Source: Monocercomonoides exilis (taxonomy: Eukaryota > Preaxostyla > Oxymonadida > Polymastigidae). From it: a stretch of DNA of 64,000 nt. Positions 30,893 through 41,206 of this stretch are shown one piece after another. The stretch covers positions 1,199,001 to 1,263,000 of the forward strand of contig LSRY02000002.1 of assembly GCA_001643675.2 (NCBI GenBank), written 5' to 3'. The notes under the pieces were generated by a model. The model was not told where the DNA came from, did no database searches, and was given only the letters and a program-made list of their open reading frames with translations. Every line of letters begins with the position of its first letter. Position 1 is the first letter of the stretch. The position numbers were made by a program, and so were the translations under genes.

Positions 30893-32988
30893 TTATAACA
30901 AAAGATTCTCGTTCCATTTATCAGAAAGCTCATCTTCATTACTTTTTTGATGATATTTACTACTTGAAGACGTGGATTGCAACGGGAATCTGCTTTCATA
31001 ATTTGCATTATCCCATCCACTTTTTCGAGGCCTGCTTTTATGAGAAAGATCGTCTTTACTGTCTCTATCTCTGCTTCGATCCCTTCCTCTGTCATATTCT
31101 CTTGATCTGTGACTATCTCTGTCGTGCCGGCGGTCTCTTTCTTTATGCCAATCTTTTTCATAATCATACGAATCATTACGATGAACTCTCTTTCCTGATC
31201 TAATCTCTCTTTCCCTTTCCCTTTCTCTTTCTCTGTCTCTGTCTCTTTCACTCTCTCTGTCTAAATCTCTTTCCCTGTCCCTACTACGTCCTTCACTGAT
31301 GTCCCTTTCGTTGCTTATTGCTCTGTGCCTTCGACGGTCTCGTTCAAAACTATCAGACTTGTAATCACTGAAGAGTGAAAAAAAAAATTAAGTCAATGAA
31401 CGTGTCATTTGCTTAAAGTCAAAATAAAGTTGAGAGAAATTTCATACATTTTAGATAAAGAATGATGCGGGTTCAAATGTGTTGTGTTTGATTGTTCGTG
31501 AAATGGTTGAGAGGAATGAGCTGAATAGGGATCGGGATATTTCTGATGGTGACGTGGTGAATGATCAGAAATATTGGATGAAGAAGAGCTGGACGGAGGA
31601 AAAGCATCGCTCGAAGGCTGCGGTGGCTGAGTATTCATCGCAGACACCTGAGAAAGTATTCCAGTTGTCGAAGCAGCAATAGCCTGATCAATTACAGGAG
31701 CAAACTGAGGCGATTCTTTTACCACCTCAATCAACATTTGTATCATCAGCCCTTGATCCTTCGGAGCAAGCGTCGGCAGTGTTTGTATCAGCATAGAGAT
31801 GTCGTTCTCGCTAAGTGCCGGAGCGGCTCCAGTAGACTGAGGCGCTGGTGCACTGGGTTGAGATAAAGGCATTTGAGGCTGTATTGAAGAAGCTTGCCCC
31901 ATCTGGTTTAATGGTTGTGATAAATCAGAGATAGCTGGCATTTGCACTTGATTATAAGGTTGAGATGTTCCAAATGGTGGCATGCTTTGATTCAAGCCAA
32001 CTGGATTCTGCTGCCCCATTTGCCCTGCCATAAAGTCTTGCTGAAAAGATGATTGCTCCTGCTTCTTTGCTAATTCTAAAAGAGCAAGAACATCAAGATC
32101 TTCGGGGTTGCTTTGCTCAGGCATTATCTGTGAATTTTGAGAATCAATTGTTTCCGCATTTGATTGTGATGTATTTGCAATTGGCGTTGGTGATGTTGGC
32201 CGTAACTTTTTAATTGTAGGTTTAAAAGGTTTAACAGGTTTATTATCTAAATTCAAATTAATTTATAGAAAAGCTACAATCAAAAAAATAATTTAACCTT
32301 TTGCATTTTCCTGTTCTTGATCTTCAACATCCATTTCAACAATCGATATCAAATCATTTATGCATTCTGAAAAAATACCATGAACTTTCCACATGTTCAC
32401 AAGCTTTTTCATTCCTTTTTGATCTGAATAAAAATTGTGTAAATTTTTAAAAACTTTAAAATGATATTATAAAATGAATTTTCGATACCTTTTGCGGTTG
32501 TTTTCATTGCGGAAGCAACTGTTAATAAAATATTAGGTTTAAAAGCATTCTCGAAAACGGAGCCATCCTGCGTTTCAAATGTATTGAATGTTCCAAACAA
32601 TATCAATAGATATAAGGTATTTGAAAAGCAAATAGTTAAATTCAATTATGAGAGAGTTTTTGTCCAAACTTTTTTTTGACGGCATAGCGCATCAATAACA
32701 TACATCCCAGGAAGTTTCAGAGAAACTTGCTCGGGATTTTGGACAAAAGATTCAAGGATAGTTGCAACTGTCTCGGGTTTCTTTTTATGAAATTAAATGA
32801 AAATTATGAAAGAATTCTAATTTTAACCATTTAAATTAAAAGTAATTTCAAACATCTAGATAATGAGAAGCAGCTCTAATTATGTTTGTAATTCTGTTTG
32901 CAGAAATAGGAAGTTTTCGTGTGTTTTCTACCAGCGCAGATTCGAAATCTGGCTTTAAAAGTGATGAACCCAATGTATTTTCTTCCAT
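30893..32988 (-). CDS. CID-domain, RS-rich RNA processing protein (SCAF/Nrd1-like)
   Basis: CID proteins bind the phosphorylated C-terminal domain of RNA polymerase II and couple transcription to splicing or termination. Six exons: 32988-32854, 32780-32670, 32567-32489, 32423-32298, 32246-31448 and 31367-30893; 574 residues. Residues 1 to about 140 form the CID: DFESALVENTRKLPISANRI, a helix with KLPGMYVIDALCRQ, VFENAFKPNILLTV and KGMKKLVNMWKVHGIF. The middle is Gln/Pro/Ser-rich (SQPYNQVQMP, PAPQSTGAAP). The last exon is an RD/RE-rich tail (DRERDLDRESERDRDR and similar), typical of splicing-linked proteins. I see no RRM. Identity as SCAF4/8, Nrd1 or an RPRD-like protein is not settled; the RS-type tail favours a SCAF-like role. 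Intron 4 has an atypical GTTAAA donor. Confidence 0.8.
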
Positions 32989-33530
32989 TTAAGGGTTCCT
33001 ATGATCTTTGTTGAAAAATGATATCTCAAATTTCAAATTGTACCTGGAGAAAATTACAACACGCACACGTAAAAAGATGTAACTTGTTTAAATTTTTAAC
33101 ATAAAGAATTTGAATATTGAAATATTGTTCTCAATTTTTCAACCATTGTTAAGCATTTCAATTGACTCTTGTTTCTAAAATATTTTTTTTTAAAGTGCAT
33201 TAAAATATTTAAGTGGTTATTTCAAAAATTAAATACTTTCAATAAATATTTTCGGATTTAACGTTGTGTGAAATTTGGGGTTTAAATTATCAATAAAGTG
33301 ATTTCATTAAAATAAGAATAATTTTGTTTTTAATGCATCTTCAACATTTGCTGATTTCAAGCGATTTTTAATTAATTTTTCAACGACAAAAATTATATCA
33401 TCAATGAACACATATATTTTGCATTATCGATACGACAAAAAATGTTAAACTTTCAAAAATTATCACCCATATTATACCAAAAACAATAACGAATGTTAAA
33501 CATTTAATCATTTGATAGAAGAAAAACAGA
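32989..33530. other. AT-rich intergenic region
   Basis: About 540 bases lie upstream of the CID/RS gene and before the transposon relic. I see A/T runs, no open frame of note, and no terminal inverted repeat that I can pair by eye. Confidence 0.5.
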
Positions 33531-33534
33531 ATTT

Positions 33535-34400
33535 GTTGAAGATTTTTTGCGATAATGGAGAAACCATGCAATGGCTTCACGACAATGTGATTAGCACTAT
33601 CAGAAGATGCCCATTTGCAACTTGTCGTTCATTAATGATTTTAATTAGAGGAAGTGAAGGAAAATGATTCTTCAGATGTCGCAAATGTCGATAAGAAGTC
33701 TATTTTAGAACAGGAACTCCGTTCTCTAAATCTATGCTTTCAATTTCAAATCTTATTCTGGTCATTTTCTTCCTTTACCATCATCTCAATATAAAACAAA
33801 CATCACCTCAAACTTCATGCGAAAGACACACTGTTTCTTATTATTTTTGAATTTGTTGGCGAACATGTTCTCAGATGATAGGAGGAATCCAAACTCCCAT
33901 AGGAGATCCTGGCCGCATTGTGGAAATAAACGAAGCTGTTTCGGAGAAGGCGAAAATACAAGAGAGGTTTTTTATTCTTTTTCTATTATAACTTGATTAT
34001 TAATTGGACTTTTTTTTATTAGGACGTGCTAAGAAGCAAATTTGGATTTACGGTGCTCAGGAACGTGGAGGAAAAGCATTTGTTTTCCCTGTGGCAAACA
34101 GATCTGCTTCAGCATTAATTCCGTTAATAAAAAAATATATTCGTCCTGGAACAGAAATTTACTCTGACCAATGGAAACCATATTCTTCTTTGAGTGAGAA
34201 TGGATTCGCACACAAGACTGTCAATCATTCCGAGCATTTTGTTGATTTTTATTATCTCTTTTTATTGTCTTTTTTCATGAAATGTTATTTTTCTCTTATT
34301 CAAATCCAATTTCTGGTGCTTGCACAAATCATAATGAAGCATTGTGGGCTTCCCTTCATGAGTTCCTTCCTTCACATGGAGTGAGACAAAACAGAATGCA
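33535..34400 (+). mobile_element. Decayed Merlin/IS1016-like (ISXO2-type) DDE transposon relic
   Basis: Three frames together spell a whole IS1595/ISXO2-type DDE transposase. In order: GETMQWLHDN and RRCPFATCRSLM (zinc-ribbon-like), FFRCRKCR and FRTGTPFSKSMLS, the helical NLILVIFFLYHHLN, then GRIVEINEA (first catalytic Asp replaced by Asn), GRAKKQIWIYGAQERGG, PGTEIYSDQWKPY with the second Asp, KTVNHSEHFVD and TNHNEALWASLHEF, close to the third acidic residue. Eukaryotic Merlin elements have this order. At least three in-frame stops fall in the first half (around 33664, 33691 and 33850), a one-base shift lies near 33930, a 60-base GT...AG AT-rich insert follows, and a second insert lies near 34240. 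It therefore cannot be functional. Ends are not defined; I could not identify inverted repeats. Confidence 0.82.
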
Positions 34401-34473
34401 AAAATTTATCTATTCATTTTTGTTTTTCAAAAATCGAAAAGTTGATTTTTTTTATTTTTGTGTCGAATGTGAT

Positions 34474-34665
34474 GAAATACAGTGATGAAGAATACAAAGC
34501 TCTTGAGGATAAAGTTTTTGGTCCAGAAGAAGAGGAAGAAGAAGCTGGAGCTGAAATGCTACACGAAGAAGAATCTTCAGAATCCGATTTTGAACTTGTG
34601 ACAGACACATCATCAGATAGGGCTGGGGATGGAGCTGATGCATCTGAATTGGAGGCTGATAAATA
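34474..34665 (+). CDS. Small acidic open reading frame of unknown role
   Basis: A frame from an ATG at 34474 gives about 63 residues: MKYSDEEYKALEDKVFG, then Glu/Asp/Ser-rich sequence ending SELEADK and a TAA. It starts about 90 bases after the transposase remnant. It could be the last exon of an unrelated or transposon-derived gene, or chance. No family is recognised. Confidence 0.3.
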
Positions 34666-34669
34666 AATA

Positions 34670-35249
34670 CAGAACTTTTCACATATCATTTTTCACAAAA
34701 TTAAAAAACAACATGCTCTCTTTAATTATTTCTTTGTATTCAAAAGATTTGTGAGGTGGCTTGTAAGAACCATTTGCCGTTCTGAAGTTCAAATCATTTT
34801 TTTTATCAATCTTTCAAGAAAAAAGCAAAGGAGAATTAAGAGAATTATGAAAATGTAATTCACTTTCAATAATAAAAAAGTTTCTTTGTTTGTCTTTTTC
34901 AAATCATATTCATTTTTAATTTTATTCTTTCTGCCTCCAGTAATAATTCAACAATGCAAATGAAATTTCAGTGAAGATGAATTAATTCATTCAATGAGTT
35001 TAATTGTTTAAAAATTATGAAATGCTTTAAAATTCCTCAAGACAGCATTTAAAATATGTAATTAATAATAAACGAATAAATGCAAAATAAAATAAAATTA
35101 TCCTGTTTTAAAAAAAAAAAGTGTATGCATTTGAAAAAGGATCAAAAAAAAAAATTACAGTTCATAACATTAATTCAAATAAAATTCAATGGAAAGTGTT
35201 GTTTTCCTAAAAAATTGAAACAAAATAATTCGAAAAAAAAATAATTTTT
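34670..35249. other. AT-rich intergenic region
   Basis: About 580 bases of AT-rich DNA with A and T runs lie before the minus-strand gene that ends at 35250. No open frame or structure is supported. Confidence 0.5.
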
Positions 35250-36606
35250 TTAGGAAAATATCCATTTGTGATTTCCAGCCACAGTGCATATCACAACAGT
35301 ATTTGCACGAAGTGCTGGATGAAGGGCGTGATAAGCATGCATGAGCATGCGGGCAGCTTCAGGACGCTGCACCCAAATATGCAATATCTGTCTTTCCCAT
35401 TCGTCTCTCTCACAAGCTCCTTTGCTCGATATGCAAACACCAATCATCTTCTTTTGAATCAGCTCAACTGCATCTGATTCACTCCAGTCCGTCTCGCTTG
35501 GAAATCCTTTAATTAAAATTAAAAAAAAAATGCATTCATTCATAAAATATGAAAAAAAAAGGTTCAGAAGTTTGAATATGAATTTTTGATAATAAAATAA
35601 ATTGAATATATCACATTAATAAATTTTTTTGAATCATACCAACAGCTCGAGTTACAGACACTCCAACTCGATGACTACCAATCGAACAAAGATAATCAGT
35701 TTTTTTCCAGTTCTGAATTGTATACGCAATCTCCATCTCTGTTTTCACAAGCTCAGCCGAAAAGAGGCGATGCATCAGCTCATATGACAACGCCTCTGAT
35801 TGTTCGCTGTGACCTCCAGCGTTCGGCTCAGACAACATTTTCATTGCTCCACTAAAAGTCATATTAAAACAACATTAATGATTATCACATGAATTTGAAA
35901 CAAAATAACAATTTTAAACAAAAGAAAATGAATGAAAATAATTGAGATAACAAAATATGGGCAGTGGATAAATAACAAACAGTGAAAATGTAAACTGATG
36001 GAACGGCAGAGAGGCATCAAAGATGGTGAAAAAAAACTGAGATGCTTTTGGATCCTCTAAGCATTTCCGAAAAGATTTGAGATCCTTTCGATTGGCTATT
36101 AACGTGAAATCCCTAGTAAAACATAAAATAAAAGGAAAAACAAGAAAAAATAAAAATTATTCACACGAATTCACAAGAACTGCTCGTGTATTAAAAATTA
36201 CTTGTCCGTGTTCATCTCCTTCTTTCATATCTTCGATGTCGTTCACAGCGCAGGCGTTTTTAGGCGCCTTACAAGCACACACTGGGGGGTCTTCGAGTGT
36301 TCCGTGAGAATGACTGATACATGCCGAAGTTATTTTCGTTGAAGAAATCAACGAAGTTACAATTTTCTCGGTTTGCGACGTAATCGTCCCGCAAGGAAAC
36401 GACGACGACTTGTTGTAAGTCTTGTACAACTCTGTTTTGCTGCTGGTGCTGACTTGATTCTGAACTTGAATCTCGTCCGGAGGAGCAACAATAAGACTCT
36501 CGATCTTCTCTCTTGTGCCACTCCTTAAACGGTTGTAAATGTAGCTTGTGTTCTTCTCCTTTAATGGCAGCTTTTGCTTTACCCCCGCCCAGTTCGATAA
36601 AAACAC
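35250..36606 (-). CDS. Conserved protein of unknown function, N-terminus unresolved
   Basis: Four exons are inferred: 36606-36167, 36112-35981, 35851-35640 and 35506-35250, giving about 346 residues from the first open codon. Blocks that look conserved are VLVNSDFTLIANRKDLKSF, DYLCSIGSHRVGVSVTRAVG, AVELIQKKMIGV, QILHIWVQRPEAARMLMHAY and LRANTVVICTV, ending HKWIFS. The alternation resembles an alpha/beta nuclease-like fold, and I have a weak memory of similar proteins annotated as AAC-rich AAC4-like in Dictyostelium. The frame of exon 1 has no upstream ATG: it follows a TGA at 36613. A Met/Thr-rich ATG cluster at 36622-36685 lies in another frame, so either an unseen first exon or a one-base frameshift is needed. 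The name is left open. Confidence 0.6.
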
Positions 36607-36689
36607 GACGGCTCATTGGGGTTGTTGGTATAGTCATGGTTGTTGGCATAGTCATTTGCATAGTAGTCATAGTAGTATTCATCATTATA

Positions 36690-37882
36690 ATTAATAATTA
36701 TTGATAAAGTATTTAAAAAATACAGCTTAAATAATAATCACAATAGATCAATCCCGTATTAAATTCATGAAAACTAACTCTTTATTATCAGATCATCTCT
36801 TCCCAATATAAACATATGAATTGACCATTTCGATTAATGAAAACAACAAAGAATTTGAACAGAATTCATAAGATGTTTAAAATAAATATTGTATATTGAG
36901 TGAAATCAAGTTTTATTGATTTTCATTTGGAAAATTCAATTATACATCGACAACTGGTGAAATGATGACGATTATCTTTTCATTTATGAGATAATTTGCA
37001 TAAGATTTAAACCGGTCAACGTTTATGAAATCAAAAACACATTATTTGATTTAAACTTAAAAAAAATATATATTGCAAATTGCTAAATAAATAGTTTTCA
37101 ATATTTTTTTATTCCACAAAATAAATCGGTTCATAAAAATTTTGTTATGATGTTCCATTCAAAAAAAAATTTTTTTTTTCACTTGTTTATTTATTTTTAT
37201 TTTTATTATGTGTGAAATGAATATCAAAAAAAATCACAAAACTTAAAGAGATTAATTCTTCCTAAATAAAAATATTATTGTGAATACAAATAAAATGTTA
37301 GAAAAAATATTGAATAAAATTAATGATAAGTGCACAAATTTATTAAAAAAAACATTCAAAATCAATCGTTCATTTAAAAAATATCAGAAAAATTTGGTAG
37401 CTTTTCGATAGTTTCATTCATATTGAATCAGGCAAATGCCTCGATATACTCATCACATATTCAAAACATTATCATAAAAATTCATCACTACATTCCACAC
37501 AAACCTATTATTTAACAATTTCGCTTTGAAATATTTATAATCTTAAATAACTCTATTAAATAATGCCAATCCAATTCCAAATCTCGATCATTTCTTCAAA
37601 ATAAAATCAATTTAAATCACTGCAACTTTCACTTCTTTTATATCAATAAGTGATGTTTGCAGAACAAAAAATAAAAATTCGATCATTCCCTATTTTTCGC
37701 TATCATGTCCCATAGACTCAATTGCAAAAATTGGATTTTTGAAGAAAACCAATTTGAATAATACACAAAATTAACATTACATTATGAGGTATTTAATGGT
37801 ATATGAAATGTACTTTTTCGATTTTGACATTTTCGCGAGAAAAAGAAAAGGAAAAAGAAAAAAAAAGGATAAAATAAATTAT
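36690..37882. other. 1.2 kb intergenic region
   Basis: This AT-rich stretch holds the promoter of the minus-strand gene at 35250-36606 and the 3' region of WDR4. It is rich in short A and T runs. No supported open frame, repeat array or RNA gene is visible. Confidence 0.5.
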
Positions 37883-39529
37883 CTATTTTCTCCATCTAAC
37901 TCGCTTGATTGGAAGAGGCTCTTGAATTCCCATCAGTTCTTGCATTTCTTCCTGTTTCCCATCACACTCATTTGTCTCACCCTCCCCATTTTTCTCTTGC
38001 TCACCAGACAAACAGATTTTCTTTTGAACCACCCCAGTTGCTTCGCCAAAGGCAGTAGGGTTGAAGAAAGAGAAGCGCTGGTCAACAAGACGCGAGCGCG
38101 CCCAGAACTTGAAGTGGTGCGAGGGAAGGAAGGCTCTCAATGCATCGAGCGACAAACGATACTCGGGTGCCTTCTTCACACTGCCTTCTCCTTCTCCTTC
38201 TTGTTGAGCACTAAGGGATTCATTCTGTTTGTTGTATTTGTTCCTCCTCCGATTTCGCTTTCTCTTCGCAGGTTTCACTTCAGCTGCGTCTTTTGTGGTA
38301 ATTTCAGCTCCTTCCTTCGCAGCTTGCTCTGATCCTTGCTCTTTTTCTGCTTTTTCTTCTTTTTCTTCATTTTCTTCTTTTTCTGCCTCGTCTGGTTTTT
38401 CTTTGGAGCTTTCAGCAGAAGCCATGATTGATTCAATGTGTTCCTTGAAGAAAGAAGAAATATGAATAAAGGCATTTAAGATTGCGAATGAATATATATA
38501 TATATGAGTGATATGATATGATAGACATATATGTATATATATATTAACAATGAATCAATTGTTGAAAGAAAGAAAGAAAGAAGAAGAAGAAGAAGAAAAA
38601 GACAATTCATAAGAAAAAACAATCATCAAGAAAAAAAATAAAAATAAAAAAAATAAATTTAAAAATTTACAAACAAACAAATAAATAAAAATAAAATATA
38701 AAAAACAAAAATAAAAATACAAAGAAATCGAAACCGAAAACACACAATTAACTGTTCGTTCTCATTCTGTTTCACCAGAATGTCATTCTTCTTCTTCTGA
38801 TCAGAAATCTGAAGATCAAATGACAAAGCCACTGGAAACGTGTGGCAATCAGAAGGGAAGCAGAACATGGCAGCAGAATAAGACTCAGGGAGGGTGGGGA
38901 AAGGAAGAGAGGAAAGAGAACAGAGGAGCTTGAACTGAGAAGGAGAAGAAAGAGAAAGAGAAAGAGAAGGAGAGGAGGAGGAGGAGGAAGAAGAAGAAGT
39001 TGATTCGCAATCACTGATGACAGGAAGAAGACACACAGAAAGAGGAAGAAGGGCAGAAGGAGAACCTTCTTTGAGATTCTCTTTTTTCTGTCTGAGAGAA
39101 ACAGAAGTGAGGAAAGTGAAGGTGCATCTCAAGTCATTTTCGGTTGGGGTTTCACTGGGTATATTGATATTCATATTGTTCATGTTGACAAAATAAATAA
39201 ATAAATACATAAATAAATAAATAAATAAATAAATAAACGATAAAAGAAAAAGAGAAATAAATATAAAAATGAAATATTACTCATTCACATAAAACACAAA
39301 ATTCGCCTAAAACACAATCACACACCCCTTTTCAGATGAAGCCTCAACAGAAGAAATGGATGGAGACAGTTCAGTTAGAGGGGGTGGTGGTTGTCTAATT
39401 GGAGAAGGGAAGAAGAAAGTGGGAGAGGAGAGAAGAGAAGAAGGTGGAGGAGCGGAAGAAGGCGGAGGGAAGAGAGAAGGAGTGAGGATTGGAGGAAGAC
39501 ACCAGTGGCGGCTGGGGCAGGAAGAAGAA

Positions 39530-39561
<32 letters not shown>

Positions 39562-41054
39562 AGAAGAAAGAGAATGCAAAGCTTCTGTTGTTGCTGAAAG
39601 CAAAGATGTTTTGGATGAAGGTTGGATGGTAAACAGCCCAATCTCAGGAAGTCTGTTGAATATAACAATTAAATAAAATACAGAAAATAAATTGTTTATT
39701 TTATAAAACAAACAAAATAATAAAATCAATTTAAAAGAAAGTTCAACGAAAGAATCACAGTTAATTCATCAGAAACATTCTCTTTTTCAAATATAGTTTC
39801 ATTCACTTAATGACATACCCTTCGCGAATGAGGGCAATTATTGGAGGGATTGAAGAGCTAAGAGGAGGAACAAAAATGCTCATTGACAGCACAGATAGAG
39901 ACATATCCGAAGGAGTAAACTAAATGAAAAAAAAGAAAAATATTAACATTATTCAAAATTAACAAAAAAAAACGTAATTTCAATCATAAACGGTCATTAG
40001 AAATAATCTTTTGATAAAAAAAAAGAAAAAATAAATACAAACCACTTGCTTTTCAAGTTTTATTTTCCTCTGCTTTTGCCTCTTTTGTTGATATTGCTTT
40101 AATTGGAGCATCTCCTTTTCTCGAGCTGACATAACAATTCTTTCTCCTCTCTCTTTCCCATCTTCAGACTTCTTTTCTTCAATCATATCTCCATCTTCTG
40201 CATTTGCTTCATCTTCATCTTTTCCGAGATATGGTGGAAACAGATGACATCCTAATTGCTTTCCAGTTATTGGGTTCCAGACCCTCAGCGATCCATCAAC
40301 AGAAGCAGAAATTATAAGATATGTTGGAAGTTGATCAGCTTCAGATTTAATTGATTCCTTTGATTCTTGCGACTTAGATGATAATAAAAATGATGCGGGA
40401 ATCCAATCAATTGCGCATATTGCTTCAGTATGGCCGAAACAAAATGAAAGAATATTATTTGTGTCTGGATATGATGTTACTCTAATTTTCGCATCTTTAT
40501 CTCCAATTGCGAGATAAGCATTATCTGGAGATATGGACATACACGTTAACGTTGATTTGCTTCCCATTAGATATCGAATTCCCATCGCTAAAGATGTATC
40601 AGAAGTGCTATTTGATATTTCTATATCATCGCCAAAACGAAATTCTTTCATCGAGATTTGAAATATTTCTCCTTGCTTATCAAAGCAGATAATTGAAGAA
40701 GAATCAGCTGTAGAAATAATTCCATATATCTTTTTTGGTGAACTTGTTATGACAACGAAATTTAAAAATTGATTTAAAAAAATAAAAAATTGAATTAAAA
40801 TACCATAGCATCGAATGCTTTTGCTCTTTAATGTCATATGCAACGAGTGATTTTTCTTCTGTTGAATATATAAATCTCGTTTCATTTCGAAGCCAACAGC
40901 AAGCAAGAGATGGCTGAATTGTGCCTTCTTTACATGAAAACACATCAAATACTTGCTTTTGCTGCATTTGCAGTATATAAATTTTTTGTAATGTACATAT
41001 TGCAATATATTTCCCTTCTGGAGAAGGACAAAAACGAATAATTGAATCCAACAT
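37883..41054 (-). CDS. WDR4: WDR4/Trm82-like tRNA m7G46 methyltransferase subunit
   Basis: WDR4/Trm82 is the non-catalytic WD40 partner of METTL1/Trm8, which makes m7G46 in tRNA. Six exons: 41054-40804, 40742-40043, 39919-39819, 39652-39326, 39154-38746 and 38443-37883; 782 residues. The core is SKSTLTCMSISPDNAYLAIG, DKDAKIRVTSYPDTNNIL, SFCFGHTEAICAIDW and IISASVDGSLRVWNPITGKQL, which closely follow the Trm82 blades (DRDEKIRVSRYP, FxxGHxxFVS, GDGxxRLW). The N-terminal IIRFCPSPEGKYIAICT is an earlier blade. The second half is stretched by acidic/basic coiled and poly-Ser/Pro inserts, and the last exon ends in a KRKRNRRRNK patch and PIKRVRWRK. The family is normally about 400-450 residues. Its catalytic partner is not in the window. 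The start lies 152 bases from the divergent BBS9 start. Confidence 0.8.
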
Positions 41055-41206
41055 ATTTTTATTGTGGGTAACAATTGTTTGTTACTCATTTCTGTTAGTT
41101 ATTCAAAAACAATAATAAAAGTCCAGAATAACTGTTTGGTATTTTGATTTTATTGAACAATAAATATTAGTTATGGCCATCAAAAAATAAACCCATACGG
41201 TTAAAA
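41055..41206. promoter_or_regulatory. 152-base bidirectional promoter, WDR4 / BBS9
   Basis: Opposing start codons at 41054 (-) and 41207 (+) enclose 152 AT-rich bases that must serve both genes. No recognisable box is evident. Confidence 0.4.

Noticed and set aside
33535-33900. Reassigned stop codons (TGA as Trp) as an explanation for stops in the transposase
   Set aside because: Long intact genes here use TAA, TAG and TGA only at their ends, and the element also has frameshifts and a lost catalytic residue, so decay is simpler.
34004-34384. An intact or domesticated transposase gene
   Set aside because: The N-terminal half has several stops and frame shifts, and the first catalytic acidic residue is replaced; no continuous transcript model is possible.
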